The translations under genes and the position numbers were made by a program. A DNA stretch of 23,664 nucleotides from positions 9,113 through 32,776 of the forward strand of contig JAIPMN010040251.1 of NCBI GenBank assembly GCA_020650975.1, given 5' to 3'. The notes under the pieces are model-generated. The model ran no database searches. It was not told where the DNA came from and saw only the letters and a program-made list of their open reading frames with translations. Within the stretch, counting starts at the first letter, position 1. Each line of letters opens with the position of its first letter. Source of the stretch: Apostichopus californicus. Lineage: Eukaryota; Echinodermata; Holothuroidea; Aspidochirotida; Stichopodidae. This document shows positions 1-23,664 of this stretch, one piece after another.

Positions 1-74
<74 letters not shown>
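1..74. repeat. Pure poly-C run
   Basis: The first 74 bases are all C. A run this long and perfect at the very edge may be a sequencing or assembly artefact, although shorter C/G runs (1746-1757, 3177-3189, 3940-3952, 7750-7764) show that this genome carries real homopolymer G/C tracts. Confidence 0.9.
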
Positions 75-2914
75 TTGTGTCTCCTTTGAAATTTTTTTTT
101 TCAAGGGTGTCTACAAGCAAAATGGTGCCATATTTGTAGCCTTATACAGGGGTTCCTGCAACTTGGGTGAAACAAAATTCATGATCCAATCCAAATTTAA
201 TTAACTTTTTAAGTATATCCTAGCAACTAATCATAGTTAATTTTGTTCCACAACAAAAACAATTTGATGGAATGTCATTTTTAGAAATTGACAATTTAAA
301 GTTAATTATTTTGTGCTGTAGGCTATGCAAACTTTCATTGCTTTTCCATGACTTGATGCACTTTGTTGAAATTTTAGCTCTGAGTCGAGTAATGTAAACC
401 ACAAAGATGTTCTTATGCATAGAGACGTGTTACGTACGTAACTGCGAGCGTTCCTCGTTAGTACAGTGCCTCACTGCATACTATCCACGCTGTCAAACGT
501 ACGCAGGCTTTGTACAAACCTGCGCGCAAACTTTGTAAATATTTCATATAAACCTGCCGAATTATGATATGGCCTATTTGATTGATATTACGGCCAAATG
601 CTTTTCCTAAAATAGCAAAAATTGGTCACATTTGGCAGACTTGACATAAAATCCGGATATTGTAGGCAATAATATAAATCAGCCCGGACGCCAACGTAGC
701 CAGTTTAAGATGACATGTCCGGGGAAATCCGGACGTCTGGAAACCCTAGGTCCAGGATTTTATGGAGAGTTGTGGCACTAGATCGTTGAAGCTGTACCCC
801 GTGGGAGAGGGGGTGAGGGGGGGTTGGATCCTCTCCCCAGAAAAGAAACGTGCTAGTTCCCCCTCTTCGACTTGACCTCTTCCTCTATCAGCACAAGAAT
901 TATTGTAGTGCGCGTGCGCGCTACAATATTGGCATTACTTACCAAGTGGACGATACCTAAATAACTGGACGTTGAGACTTAAAATATACATTTGCAGTTT
1001 CAGAGGCTAGCTGCGTAGGCATTTTATTCTGAGCCTGTCACGACGCTCACCAGCGCCCTCACTTTATAGGTAACTACATGACTATACTCCCTGGTGTGTT
1101 ATCCGCCAAAAAAAATAAAAGAATAACACTACGAACAACCGAAAAGTTCTTCCTAATAGTACTGTCGTCACTCCACGCGCACTACAATACTGCGTATTTA
1201 CAGGCAAATGCTGTTCTAGTTAGTTATTGTATCAGTCACAGGCAGATGGGGGAAATGTTTAATGCTAGTCTACAATGTACTCGCCCATATCACACTTCAA
1301 AGCAATCGCATTGAGAGGATGAACTGTTCAGACCTGAGAGGATTAACTGTTCAGACCCTGCATCTTTGGCCTAAATAGAGAAACTGGATATATGAGTCAT
1401 ATACTACTGTTATTAGTAGTCTGAATAAGTGTGTCATGATAGTATAGAGTGTCAGATCCATGACTTCTCGTAAAGAGCTAGGGGCCCACACCGGGAGACA
1501 AATATCTTTAGCCGAACAAGATTAAAACCGAAATAGAGGTGCAAAAGTAATACATTAAAATGGCATAAATCTTAGCACTATTATGCAGCTTGCTTGGAAC
1601 GAAGTGACAGTATGCTTTTAGCTAAGTTTTAGCGCGAAAACCATTTCAGGAACAACCCCCGGTACATAATAAATGATGGAAAATCAGTCAGCATTTCATA
1701 AATAAATTATTACAGGCTGCAGATTTCCATGGAATCCCCCACACGCCCCCCCCCCCCTCGGTGCATGCGGTAAGGATATATGGAATGGGTCAATGGCCCA
1801 TGCGCGAATCACGCACTCTACCTACTCACTATAGGTCAAAGTAACGGTCACGTATTGACATACGATTACTGCGTGTTTACTTGTGTTTTGTATCAAAGAA
1901 CAATGTTTTGTGGTAAAATCATTAAAAACATGTTATTTATAATGCTCATGGATTGTTAATTGTCCGCTGTAGAAAATTTACGACCGTGGCAGGTCGATTA
2001 CATAATCACAAAACTTTCCTAGCTATAGCGTGCTATAATTGGAGCCAATAAAGCAGATCTTTATGGTATGTGTTCCATAACAACTCCCTGGTTATTCCAT
2101 AAGGTTTATGTCGCATTGTCACAACACGCTTAGAATTCAATGAACTCTTTCAGTAGATGATATATTCATGGCCATTTTCTTTGGGGATGGAGGGAGGAGG
2201 GAGGGGGTATAATAGAGAAATATGACATTTCTTAACAGAAGATAAGAAAGCAGGCCTGTTTTTCATCATTTATAAGAATATTATGCACAGTTGTGTCGAT
2301 GCGTTACATTATCGTAGCTAGGAACATAAAACGAGTAAGATAGTTTCCCTTGAGGTTAGTACTTCATGGTACCCGTCTAAGGCCTCTGAGGCCAAACGCA
2401 TCTACTAGTCCTATAAGTGCAATTGATCCGCCAAAGCTGTAAACCATCTACATAGTTTTACTCTACCCAGATATCACATAACGTCATCCAACCTTGAACA
2501 TCAAACTTCAAATAATTTTTCCTTTTGAGTATTTTGACAGTTGCCACAGTTTTTTTCCTCTCCCCATAACCAATCTTTAGACTGAATCCGCTTCATGACC
2601 ACGGCTAGTGTAATGTTGATTTTTTTCTACTTGTGTATCAACATTATGCAAGAAAATAATCATTATATACAGTACACGTAATATACAAAATAGATATTGC
2701 CCCTTGTTAGTCAAAAGACGAAGATTATCCTTAGTGAACGTCCGAAATCCACTCAAATCTATTTATTTATTGGAATAATCACTCATGGTAAAACTTATGA
2801 ATTCCTTGAACCCATAAAACAATATTGGCCCCAATGAGCAATTTAATTGAAGATTCCTCAATGCCTTTAATATTGAAGTGTCACAACCTCCTGGAAAGTA
2901 CTTTTCAATACATT
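75..2914. other. Intergenic, no recognisable gene
   Basis: AT-rich sequence with only short open frames that match nothing known. It holds a short segment at about 748-840 (TCCAGGATTTTAT then a GTGGC... and G-rich part) that resembles 8150-8240 in MCM9 intron 14, probably remains of an interspersed repeat, and a 12-C run near 1746. No RNA gene or clear promoter was seen. Confidence 0.5.
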
Positions 2915-3650
2915 AAGGAACTATTAGTAGGCTAACCTTTGGGGTTCATACTGATCAGCTACTTACATTAGTATAGTATTGCAGGCCAGTGTTAGGGGAT
3001 TAACCCTAACTTATTTAGAAACTATTAGCAGGTTAAACGCCGGGGTCATACTAATGAGCTACTTACATCAGGGTAAGGGGGTGGGGGAAGGGGGTTGGGA
3101 GTTAACCCTAACCCATCAAGGAACTATTAGTAGGCTAAACTTTGGGGCCCATACTGATGAGGTACTTACACAGGGTGGGGGGGGGGGGGTTAACCCTAAC
3201 CCATTAGGGAACTATTAGCAGGTTAAACTTTGGGGCCCATACTGATGAGCTACTTACATTAGGGTAAGGGGGTGGGGGAAGGGGGTTGGGAGTTAACCCT
3301 AGCCCATCAAGGAACTATTAGTAGGCTAAACTTTGGGGCCCACATTAATGAGCTACTTACATTTGGGTAGGAGGCTAGGGTTAGCCTCAAACTATTCGAA
3401 CTGTTAGCAGGCTCAACTTTGGGGATCATACTGATGAGCTACTTAGATTAGGGGGAGCGGGTTATAGGTTAAGTTGGTTAACCCTAACCTATTAAGGAAC
3501 TACTTGTATAGGCTTTATTTAGGGGCCCACATTGGTGAGCCACTTACGTTAGGGTTAGGGGGTTAACCGGCCTAACCCATTAAGGAACTATGAGTAGGAA
3601 AATTTATTTAGGGGCCCACACTGATGAGCTACTTACATGAACCCGTCCGC
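2915..3650. repeat. G-rich minisatellite, about eight units of 88-105 bp, with telomere-like pieces
   Basis: Units begin near 2917, 3018, 3118, 3209, 3310, 3398, 3495 and 3585 with GGAACTATTAGTAGGCTAAA or variants, followed by TTTGGGGCCCATACTGATGA, GCTACTTACATTAGGGTAAG and G runs, then TTAACCCTAACCCAT. The monomers thus contain TTAGGG-like and CCCTAA-like motifs; 3549-3560 is a perfect (TTAGGG)2. Any open frame here is a by-product of the repeat. Confidence 0.93.
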
Positions 3651-4833
3651 ATGAATCTAGATGGACCTAGATATGGCTAAGTGACATGAAAACAACGGTC
3701 AGCCTGGCATGAAAGGAACTGCTTATACCACCCACAGACTGAAATGTGACGGTATATATGACCATTGTTGAAAACTTTTTTGTCCATTTTCTTATAAAAT
3801 GACTGCGTGCATGTATTTAGGCCTACTATATTAACGCGTTATCTCGGGGTTTCAAAGCAATGATGCAAGGTTGTCGATTTGCTATAAAATAACTCATCTG
3901 GTTATCTTAAGAAATAAACAATAATTAAATGGATAAAAAGGGGGGGGGGGGGAACAGTCCAATACCTAGTAAATGTACCATAACTGTACTTCCGTTAGCT
4001 TGGAAGAAGCCCGGTAGTAACTTTGTTAACCACTAATCTCTGCACTAACTTCAGTTTCAGTGTTCCTCAACCTACTCCGCACATTGACGTCACGGGGTGA
4101 CCTGCAGTCACCAGAGCGCTTAGGAACTTTTGCGAAAAGAGCAAATTCCTTGTCCAAAAGTGCTAGGTTTGATCAAGTTTTACCGAGTCCCAAAAGAAAA
4201 TAATACAATTTGCCATACATCAATGGAAAGGTACAAGTGTGAAGATTCAATGTAACATAAATTTGAACGGATTAGAGGATGTTGAAAAACCACCAGCTAT
4301 GCATTTTACAGGACACACAAAATCCCCCAAAAAAATCATTGCTCTGTCCTAGAGGTATTAAACTGCGTTACATAACTTACACAAATAGTAAAGACAAATC
4401 TGGCGTCTCAATTGTCGTTATGCTTTCATTTATTGATTATAATGTTTACTTTGTAACACAAAAAGGCTTTGAAAATGGTGCTCCAACCATGCCCTAATGA
4501 GAGCAGATGTTTATATAGATAGGCCTACATATTAATATATTATATGTGTTTCTGTGCGCGCGTGTGTGTGCCGGTATACATATGGTAGCACATCATAGAT
4601 TACATACACGGGGTACCACAGGGACGTGGTGTAATTACCAACAAACTTCTCGGCATCGAAAACAGTTATTGGTCCATCACCAAGTAGCATAAAATCAAGA
4701 AATCCTTCAGTGATATTGGTTACTTCAAGAAATGATACTGCACAGGCGTGTTCGTCGGCTCATGCGTACTTCATACACACATTCGGGAGATAATTTTTTG
4801 TATTTTAGCCCATGCATGGAAGCGCAATGGGTA
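3651..4833. other. Intergenic, no recognisable gene
   Basis: No gene, RNA or known repeat recognised. There is a 13-G run at 3940-3952 and a short alternating CG/TG tract near 4554-4570. Confidence 0.45.
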
Positions 4834-5017
4834 CGGTGGCTTTATACGGATATTGGAAACAAAAAAAAGGTCCTCAAATCTCAAAATTTAGCCTTTTTCG
4901 TCAAAATTTTTGACATCCTATATCACAATTTTAAATAAAATGTCACAATTTTGACTTTAAAAGTCAAAATGTTGATATAAGGGGACACTTCTTTCCTATG
5001 TTTCTAATAAGCCACCG
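4834..5017. mobile_element. Small inverted-repeat element flanked by TA (mariner-type MITE candidate)
   Basis: CGGTGGCTTTA at the left end and TAAGCCACCG at the right end are inverted copies, each directly flanked by TA (4832-4833 and 5018-5019). The 184-bp interior is AT-rich and full of GTCAAAAT/ATTTTGAC inverted motifs, including a 10-bp-arm palindrome TTTTGACTTT-A-AAAGTCAAAA near 4950-4970. No coding capacity. The TA flank and size suggest a non-autonomous Tc1/mariner element; one copy only, so the family is unproven. Confidence 0.6.
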
Positions 5018-5731
5018 TACATGAGTTTATGTGACCTGGAATAAACCGCGAAAGTACATAGTGTTTCAAGTGCTCAAATATTACGATACATATTTATGAA
5101 ATGGGTTCATATTACATAGACGCATACTCCAGATACTGAATAGGAGTTTCTTGGGTTTCATTTCAGGGATAATAAAGATTTTTGAAAATTGTTCCCCCTA
5201 CCCTCCCTTCACCCCCAATCCCAGCCTAAATAGAAAAAAAGAAATAAATGACAGTATATTTTCAGTGTAACCCTACCCTCCCTACTTCCCCCAACTCCAA
5301 CCCAAACTCAAAATTTGTATAAAGAAATAAAAAGAAATAAAAAATAACAACTAGCAAACGTGTCTATAGATATATAAATATATTTGATAAAGGCACTTTA
5401 CAAATTGTACACATTTTTGGAGAATAGCTTTGACTTAGACATGATAAAATATTGAACATAACCAGACTTCCCAATACCAAGTCCACACATGGATTATTTG
5501 GTCATACAAATATAGAAAATTTAGTTACAGTATCCATTGTCTTAGAGATAAAGTGAAAATATCATGCCGTCATTTTGAAATTAACTTAAAGCTAAACTGA
5601 AGTTGGCTTTGTAATTCCTCATCCATTATTACTTCCCTCTATGTTATGTGATTCCACAACGCTACAAGTCTTGGTCAAACCATTCCAAAACACTACCCAT
5701 ATCTCAATAATATCATCTTTACTGTTTCCTA
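5018..5731 (-). other. MCM9 3' flank and probable 3' UTR
   Basis: Sequence downstream of the MCM9 stop. I found no canonical AATAAA or ATTAAA on the minus strand within about 700 bp, only AATATA-type variants (near 5255 and 5380), so the poly(A) site is unplaced. At 5190-5340 two diverged copies of a block containing CCCTACCCTCCCT..CCCCCAA and AGAAATAAA follow each other. Confidence 0.4.
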
Positions 5732-20459
<14,728 letters not shown>

Positions 20460-21114
20460 AATTATATTTCACGTGATGACCAGTCTCATGACTCTCATCT
20501 CACTTTCAAGATTTTAATTTATTCTTGGAATTCTGTGCAAGAAAAAGAAAAGAGATAGTGGTGTTGTGTTAGCAAAAACAGTTCATAATGCCTACGGTAG
20601 GCTTTCCTAAGTGAAAACACAATTTTTTTCATCCTATGAAATGTTAGAATGAAAACTTTTGCAATTGATACTGCTTCCTTCTCAGGTTACAGGCTGTATG
20701 AGCATGTGTACTGTTTTATTCAATCATTCAAGTTAGAATTTAGGGTTTTTGCTCATAACCAAAAATGCCAAATAATTTGGGAAGTTTTATAAAACATATG
20801 ATGCGAGAAAAAGGTGGGGTCTAATGGATTTCAAACTTTTGAAAATTTCATTATTTTAGATGATGCAAGCAATTTGTTATTTTAGTACTGTAGACTTATA
20901 CAGAATACTTTATTACAGCTTCGCAATGTAATAACTAACAAGTGACAGCACTGACGCAAAGCCTATGAGCTTTTTTTCTCAATTTTATTTTATTGAATGA
21001 CAAAGGTAACAGGACTCCAATCAAAGTCATGAGTTATAGGGCAGAGGAGTTGCCAAATCCTGAAGTCCTAGGCTTTGTTTATTTTATTTGTAAAATGTAA
21101 ATCATATTCATCAG
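20460..21114. other. MCM9 5' flank: probable 5' UTR and promoter region
   Basis: Immediately upstream of the MCM9 start. No TATA box, CpG-rich block or transcription start could be placed; the base composition is AT-rich like the introns. No open frame of note. Confidence 0.35.
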
Positions 21115-21853
21115 ATTTATGCCATTGCGACTGCAGAGACGAGAATTCTTTGGTGGAGTCATGAATCTCAAGATGATTCGAGACAAGAAAGGAGGCTTTG
21201 TTGGTAAAGATTATTTCCGTTTCTTTTCAAAGTTTTAAGGAAGACAGAATGGAATGCCAAGAAGGAACTTATATTCGAAGGCTACATTTTCGTGGTGTTG
21301 CCCAACACAGAGTTTGTACAACTGACCACAACCTGTAAAACAACTTCTTTTAGTTTGATGTCTGTACAGTTTTGATATCCATTCAATACCCGATTCTGTT
21401 CAGTTCTACTGCCGGTGTGTGTCACTGCACAGTACATGCTCGATGCTACGTAATTCACATATCGGTCTGGTCCTTTTTTCGATGTGAACTTGAAAGGAAA
21501 ATGGATTTATTGTTTCATATTACATAAATATAATCACCTTCCATGACAATACAAATGTTTGCCGGTGCTCAGTATTTGTGTTTGTACCTCGGGGAGGAGA
21601 GAAGGTGAATGCCTCGTAGGTTAATTTAATACTTTTTGCTGGGGATTTTTGTTGTTGTTGTTGCTTACTGTACTTTGCTCTCCCATAACATGCCATAATC
21701 CCATTATCTATAAAATAATGTATAAATATTTGAATACCTCATAAATTATGTGAACTCATATATGGTTGCTATTTGTTTTTCTTACCAAACAGGATGAAGA
21801 AGACGATGAAGAAACCTCGAGAGAAATGAAAACAGATAGAACAGCGTCATCAA
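21115..21853 (+). CDS. Possible small plus-strand gene, three candidate exons, unidentified
   Basis: Three stretches look exon-like. 21115-21203 follows a CATCAG acceptor and contains ATG at 21119 with MPLRLQRREFFGGVMNLKMI then RDKKGGFV before a GTAAAG donor. 21247-21362 follows AAGACAG and continues in phase as EWNAKKELIFEGYIFVVLPN then TEFVQL, ending at GTACAG. 21793-21853 follows a strong TTGTTTTTCTTACCAAACAG acceptor, continues in phase as DEEDDEETSREMKTDRTASS and ends at GTAAGG. The phases fit, which is suggestive, but the first intron would be only 43 bp, no family was recognised and the 3' end is not found. It would be transcribed away from MCM9, so the two could share a promoter region. 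Confidence 0.28.
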
Positions 21854-21937
21854 GTAAGGACCTCTAAAATGGCTTCTGGGAGATTGTTTTTTTTGGTCAA
21901 GTTTTAACATTCTTTGCTACCTTATTCCCTTTCCTTT

Positions 21938-22027
21938 ATGCAATATTAAATCAGCCTACTGTACATCTATGATGGTTTTAAAGTATCATGACCATTCTTC
22001 AATTCCATCACAGGTTTATACAACATT
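21938..22027. repeat. 90-bp dispersed repeat, upstream copy
   Basis: Direct-orientation counterpart of 20294-20383, 1.64 kb further upstream of MCM9. Here about 53 extra bases separate it from TTTTGAGCAT, meaning an insertion here or a loss in the other copy. Confidence 0.9.
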
Positions 22028-23060
22028 AGTAACAGAAATGGAATAGTTGTCACTGGTAGTAATTTTGAAGTCACCAGCTTTTTTGAGCATGCTATCAGTA
22101 CCTAAAAACTCATATCGATATAGCCTATACTATAGCCTAGGCTATTGACAATATTTATCGCAATGTTACACTAACCTAAACCTAGGCCTAGTAATATTAG
22201 TTAAACTGTCCAGGGACTCACTGGTTGGAAGACAGCGTAACTACTGTAACACTACTGTGACACCGAGTAAGCGACTCATCGCGGAGTTTTTAGAACATTC
22301 AGGTCTTCTTACAATGCCATTACAAACTTTATAGTGTCGATTAAAATCAAACACTCCCCTTTTCACGACTGCGTCTGCGTTAATAATGTGAAAACAATTT
22401 TTGGAGTCTAGACACATTTCTGTGAGTCTAGCCTAGGCCGAATTTGGTCGTACAGTAAAAACAAGTTCTTGATTTCACATTTCGCGGTAAATCTAGCAAA
22501 TAACAAAGCCATGCCATAACACAGTACGCATGATCGGCTAAACCTTTACTTTATGAAACGCCAAACAGACATGATTGTTGAGAGCCACATATAGTTTACT
22601 ATACCAGATTATTAATAATTTCTAGTAACTAATAATAAATAATTAATAATTAAAATTTATTCATATGTCATTAGAAATTATTATAAATAATATAATTTGG
22701 ATACATTTCTCACCCGTCGTTACTGCAGCATCATCCTCATTGACATAACACAATGTATAAGAATATATATTGCAACGCTGTCATTAAACTTTTATTTTTA
22801 TAAACTATTATATTTTTAAATTTATCAGTATTATTTGGTTTTGTATTACTACTTTAAAGGCATTAAAGACTCGCCCAAACCGCGTGCGGCCATCTGAAAA
22901 AGTTAACTTTCTGTTGCTTGCAAGTACAGTAATGAAACGTGATACATTGTTATCTTTAGCTGGACCTGATATGTCCATCGCTGTAATGTTTGTACACTGT
23001 GCTGTGGGTATTGACCGCAGCTGTATGTACTGACTGTACACTAGCGTCTATAATTACCGA
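22028..23060. other. Upstream intergenic sequence, no gene recognised
   Basis: AT-rich, with a perfect 14-bp palindrome ATAGCCTAGGCTAT (22132-22145), a nearby CTAGGCCTAG, and an AATTAATAATTAA-type low-complexity tract at 22610-22695. No exon with a recognisable product. Confidence 0.45.
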
Positions 23061-23071
23061 TGGTAGCAAGC

Positions 23072-23088
23072 TGTGTGTGTGTGTGTGT
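23072..23088. repeat. TG dinucleotide microsatellite
   Basis: Eight consecutive TG units at the start of a 158-codon open frame on the plus strand; the frame's Cys/Val start comes from this repeat. Confidence 0.85.
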
Positions 23089-23599
23089 ATTTTCTGGGAT
23101 CGATGGGGGTGTCTAACACTTTTGTTACACATCATACGAAACTAGGTCAGATTACCGGCATTAGACTTTTCTTTTTGCGCGAGTCTTCACACCCTTTAAG
23201 TTCTATGCCGGCAAACACTTTACCTGCTTCCTCTTCGCTGCTAGGTGAATATCACGTCTTAAACTACGATTTAAGAAACGGCTGTTTCAAACATCTCACT
23301 AATTCTTTCAGCGACTTTAATCCCTTTTCATTGAGCACAGAAATGCCTTTCCTGCGTATATACTCGTACAGGGATTACACGAGGTGTCTACGCGGCAATT
23401 TGTTTGTCAACAATTTTATATGCGATTGTAATTGTTTATACGTCTTTATACGATCCTGTGCCCGTACACATGTCCAGTTATACGTGAGCGGTACTGCAGA
23501 CTACTTATTTAGGAGTTTGAAAATTACCAAGCTCCTTATTTTCCCCTAATTCTCCCTATTTTTTGGCCCTGAAAAATGTTATTCTCCCTATTTTGGGGT

Positions 23600-23664
23600 C
23601 AACAGGTCTGCATTAGGGTAAGGGGGGGGTTACTTACATTAGGGGTGGGGGGTAGGGGGTTAGT
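23600..23664. repeat. Start of a second minisatellite array, cut by the window edge
   Basis: GCATTAGGGTAAGGGGGGGG, TTACTTACATTAGGGGTGGG and GTAGGGGGTTAG are the same words as the array at 2915-3650 (ACTTACATTAGGGTAAGGGG). The array is therefore a dispersed family, present at least twice within 20 kb. Confidence 0.8.

Noticed and set aside
220..420. Minus-strand 66-codon open frame with a CFCCG motif, considered as a transposase remnant
   Set aside because: Too short and no recognised catalytic or DNA-binding motif.
2979..3218. 79-codon open frame with internally repeated peptide
   Set aside because: The peptide repeat merely mirrors the ~100-bp minisatellite; frame shifts between units.
21247..21362. 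Resemblance of LIFEGYIFVVLPNTEFVQL to bacterial initiation factor IF-1 (the EG...LPN.F...L pattern)
   Set aside because: Only about 20 residues match loosely, the rest does not follow the family, and animals are not known to keep a mitochondrial IF-1. Not named.
23073..23549. 158-codon open frame on the plus strand
   Set aside because: It starts in a TG microsatellite and shows no recognisable domain. The opposite strand has an equally plausible short fragment (ISVLNEKGLKSLKELVRCL), so this is more likely decayed mobile DNA than a gene.

Overview
The window is animal nuclear DNA. It is AT-rich, most coding sequence is broken into short exons with GT..AG introns, and tRNA-derived SINEs, small inverted-repeat transposons and minisatellites sit between and inside the genes. 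The SINE style (tRNA-like head, an ATT-repeat tail after a GTAAAGCGCTTTGAGA-type 3' end) and the loose 'taggcctac'-type sequence background suggest a marine invertebrate deuterostome, perhaps an echinoderm. This is inference; no species marker was recognised.

One gene dominates: MCM9, the DNA repair helicase partner of MCM8, on the minus strand from 20459 (ATG) to 5732 (TAA). I could assemble a complete 16-exon reading frame by eye. All exon phases agree, the coding length is 3669 nt, and the predicted protein is 1222 residues. Exons 1-9 encode the N-terminal MCM domain with a zinc finger, exons 10-14 the AAA+ motor (Walker A split across exons 10/11, Walker B across 11/12, sensor 1 and arginine finger in 13), exon 15 plus the first part of exon 16 the end of the helicase region. 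The remaining ~550 residues, in exon 16, form a long disordered tail with a nuclear localisation signal and several short F-x-F motifs.

The most unusual gene-level feature is a tandem duplicate of the small exon 9 (canonical 12826-12876; second copy 12710-12764). With an internal CAG acceptor the second copy gives a stop-free 42-nt exon in the same 0/0 phase, so it could be an alternative cassette or a decaying copy.

Layout from left to right: 1-74 pure C (possibly an artefact); 75-2914 no recognisable gene; 2915-3650 a G-rich minisatellite with telomere-like pieces; 3651-4833 nothing recognised; 4834-5017 a TA-flanked inverted-repeat element; 5018-5731 MCM9 3' flank; 5732-20459 MCM9; 20460-23600 upstream flank with a possible small plus-strand gene (21115-21853, weak) and a duplicated 90-bp segment; 23600-23664 the start of another array related to the 3-kb minisatellite. 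Inside MCM9 introns are two copies of a 159-166 bp MITE with 4-bp target duplications and a perfect 18-bp internal palindrome, two SINEs (one with three consecutive tetraloop hairpins), a 65-bp tandem repeat, an 82-bp duplication and a 270-bp nearly pure A/T block.
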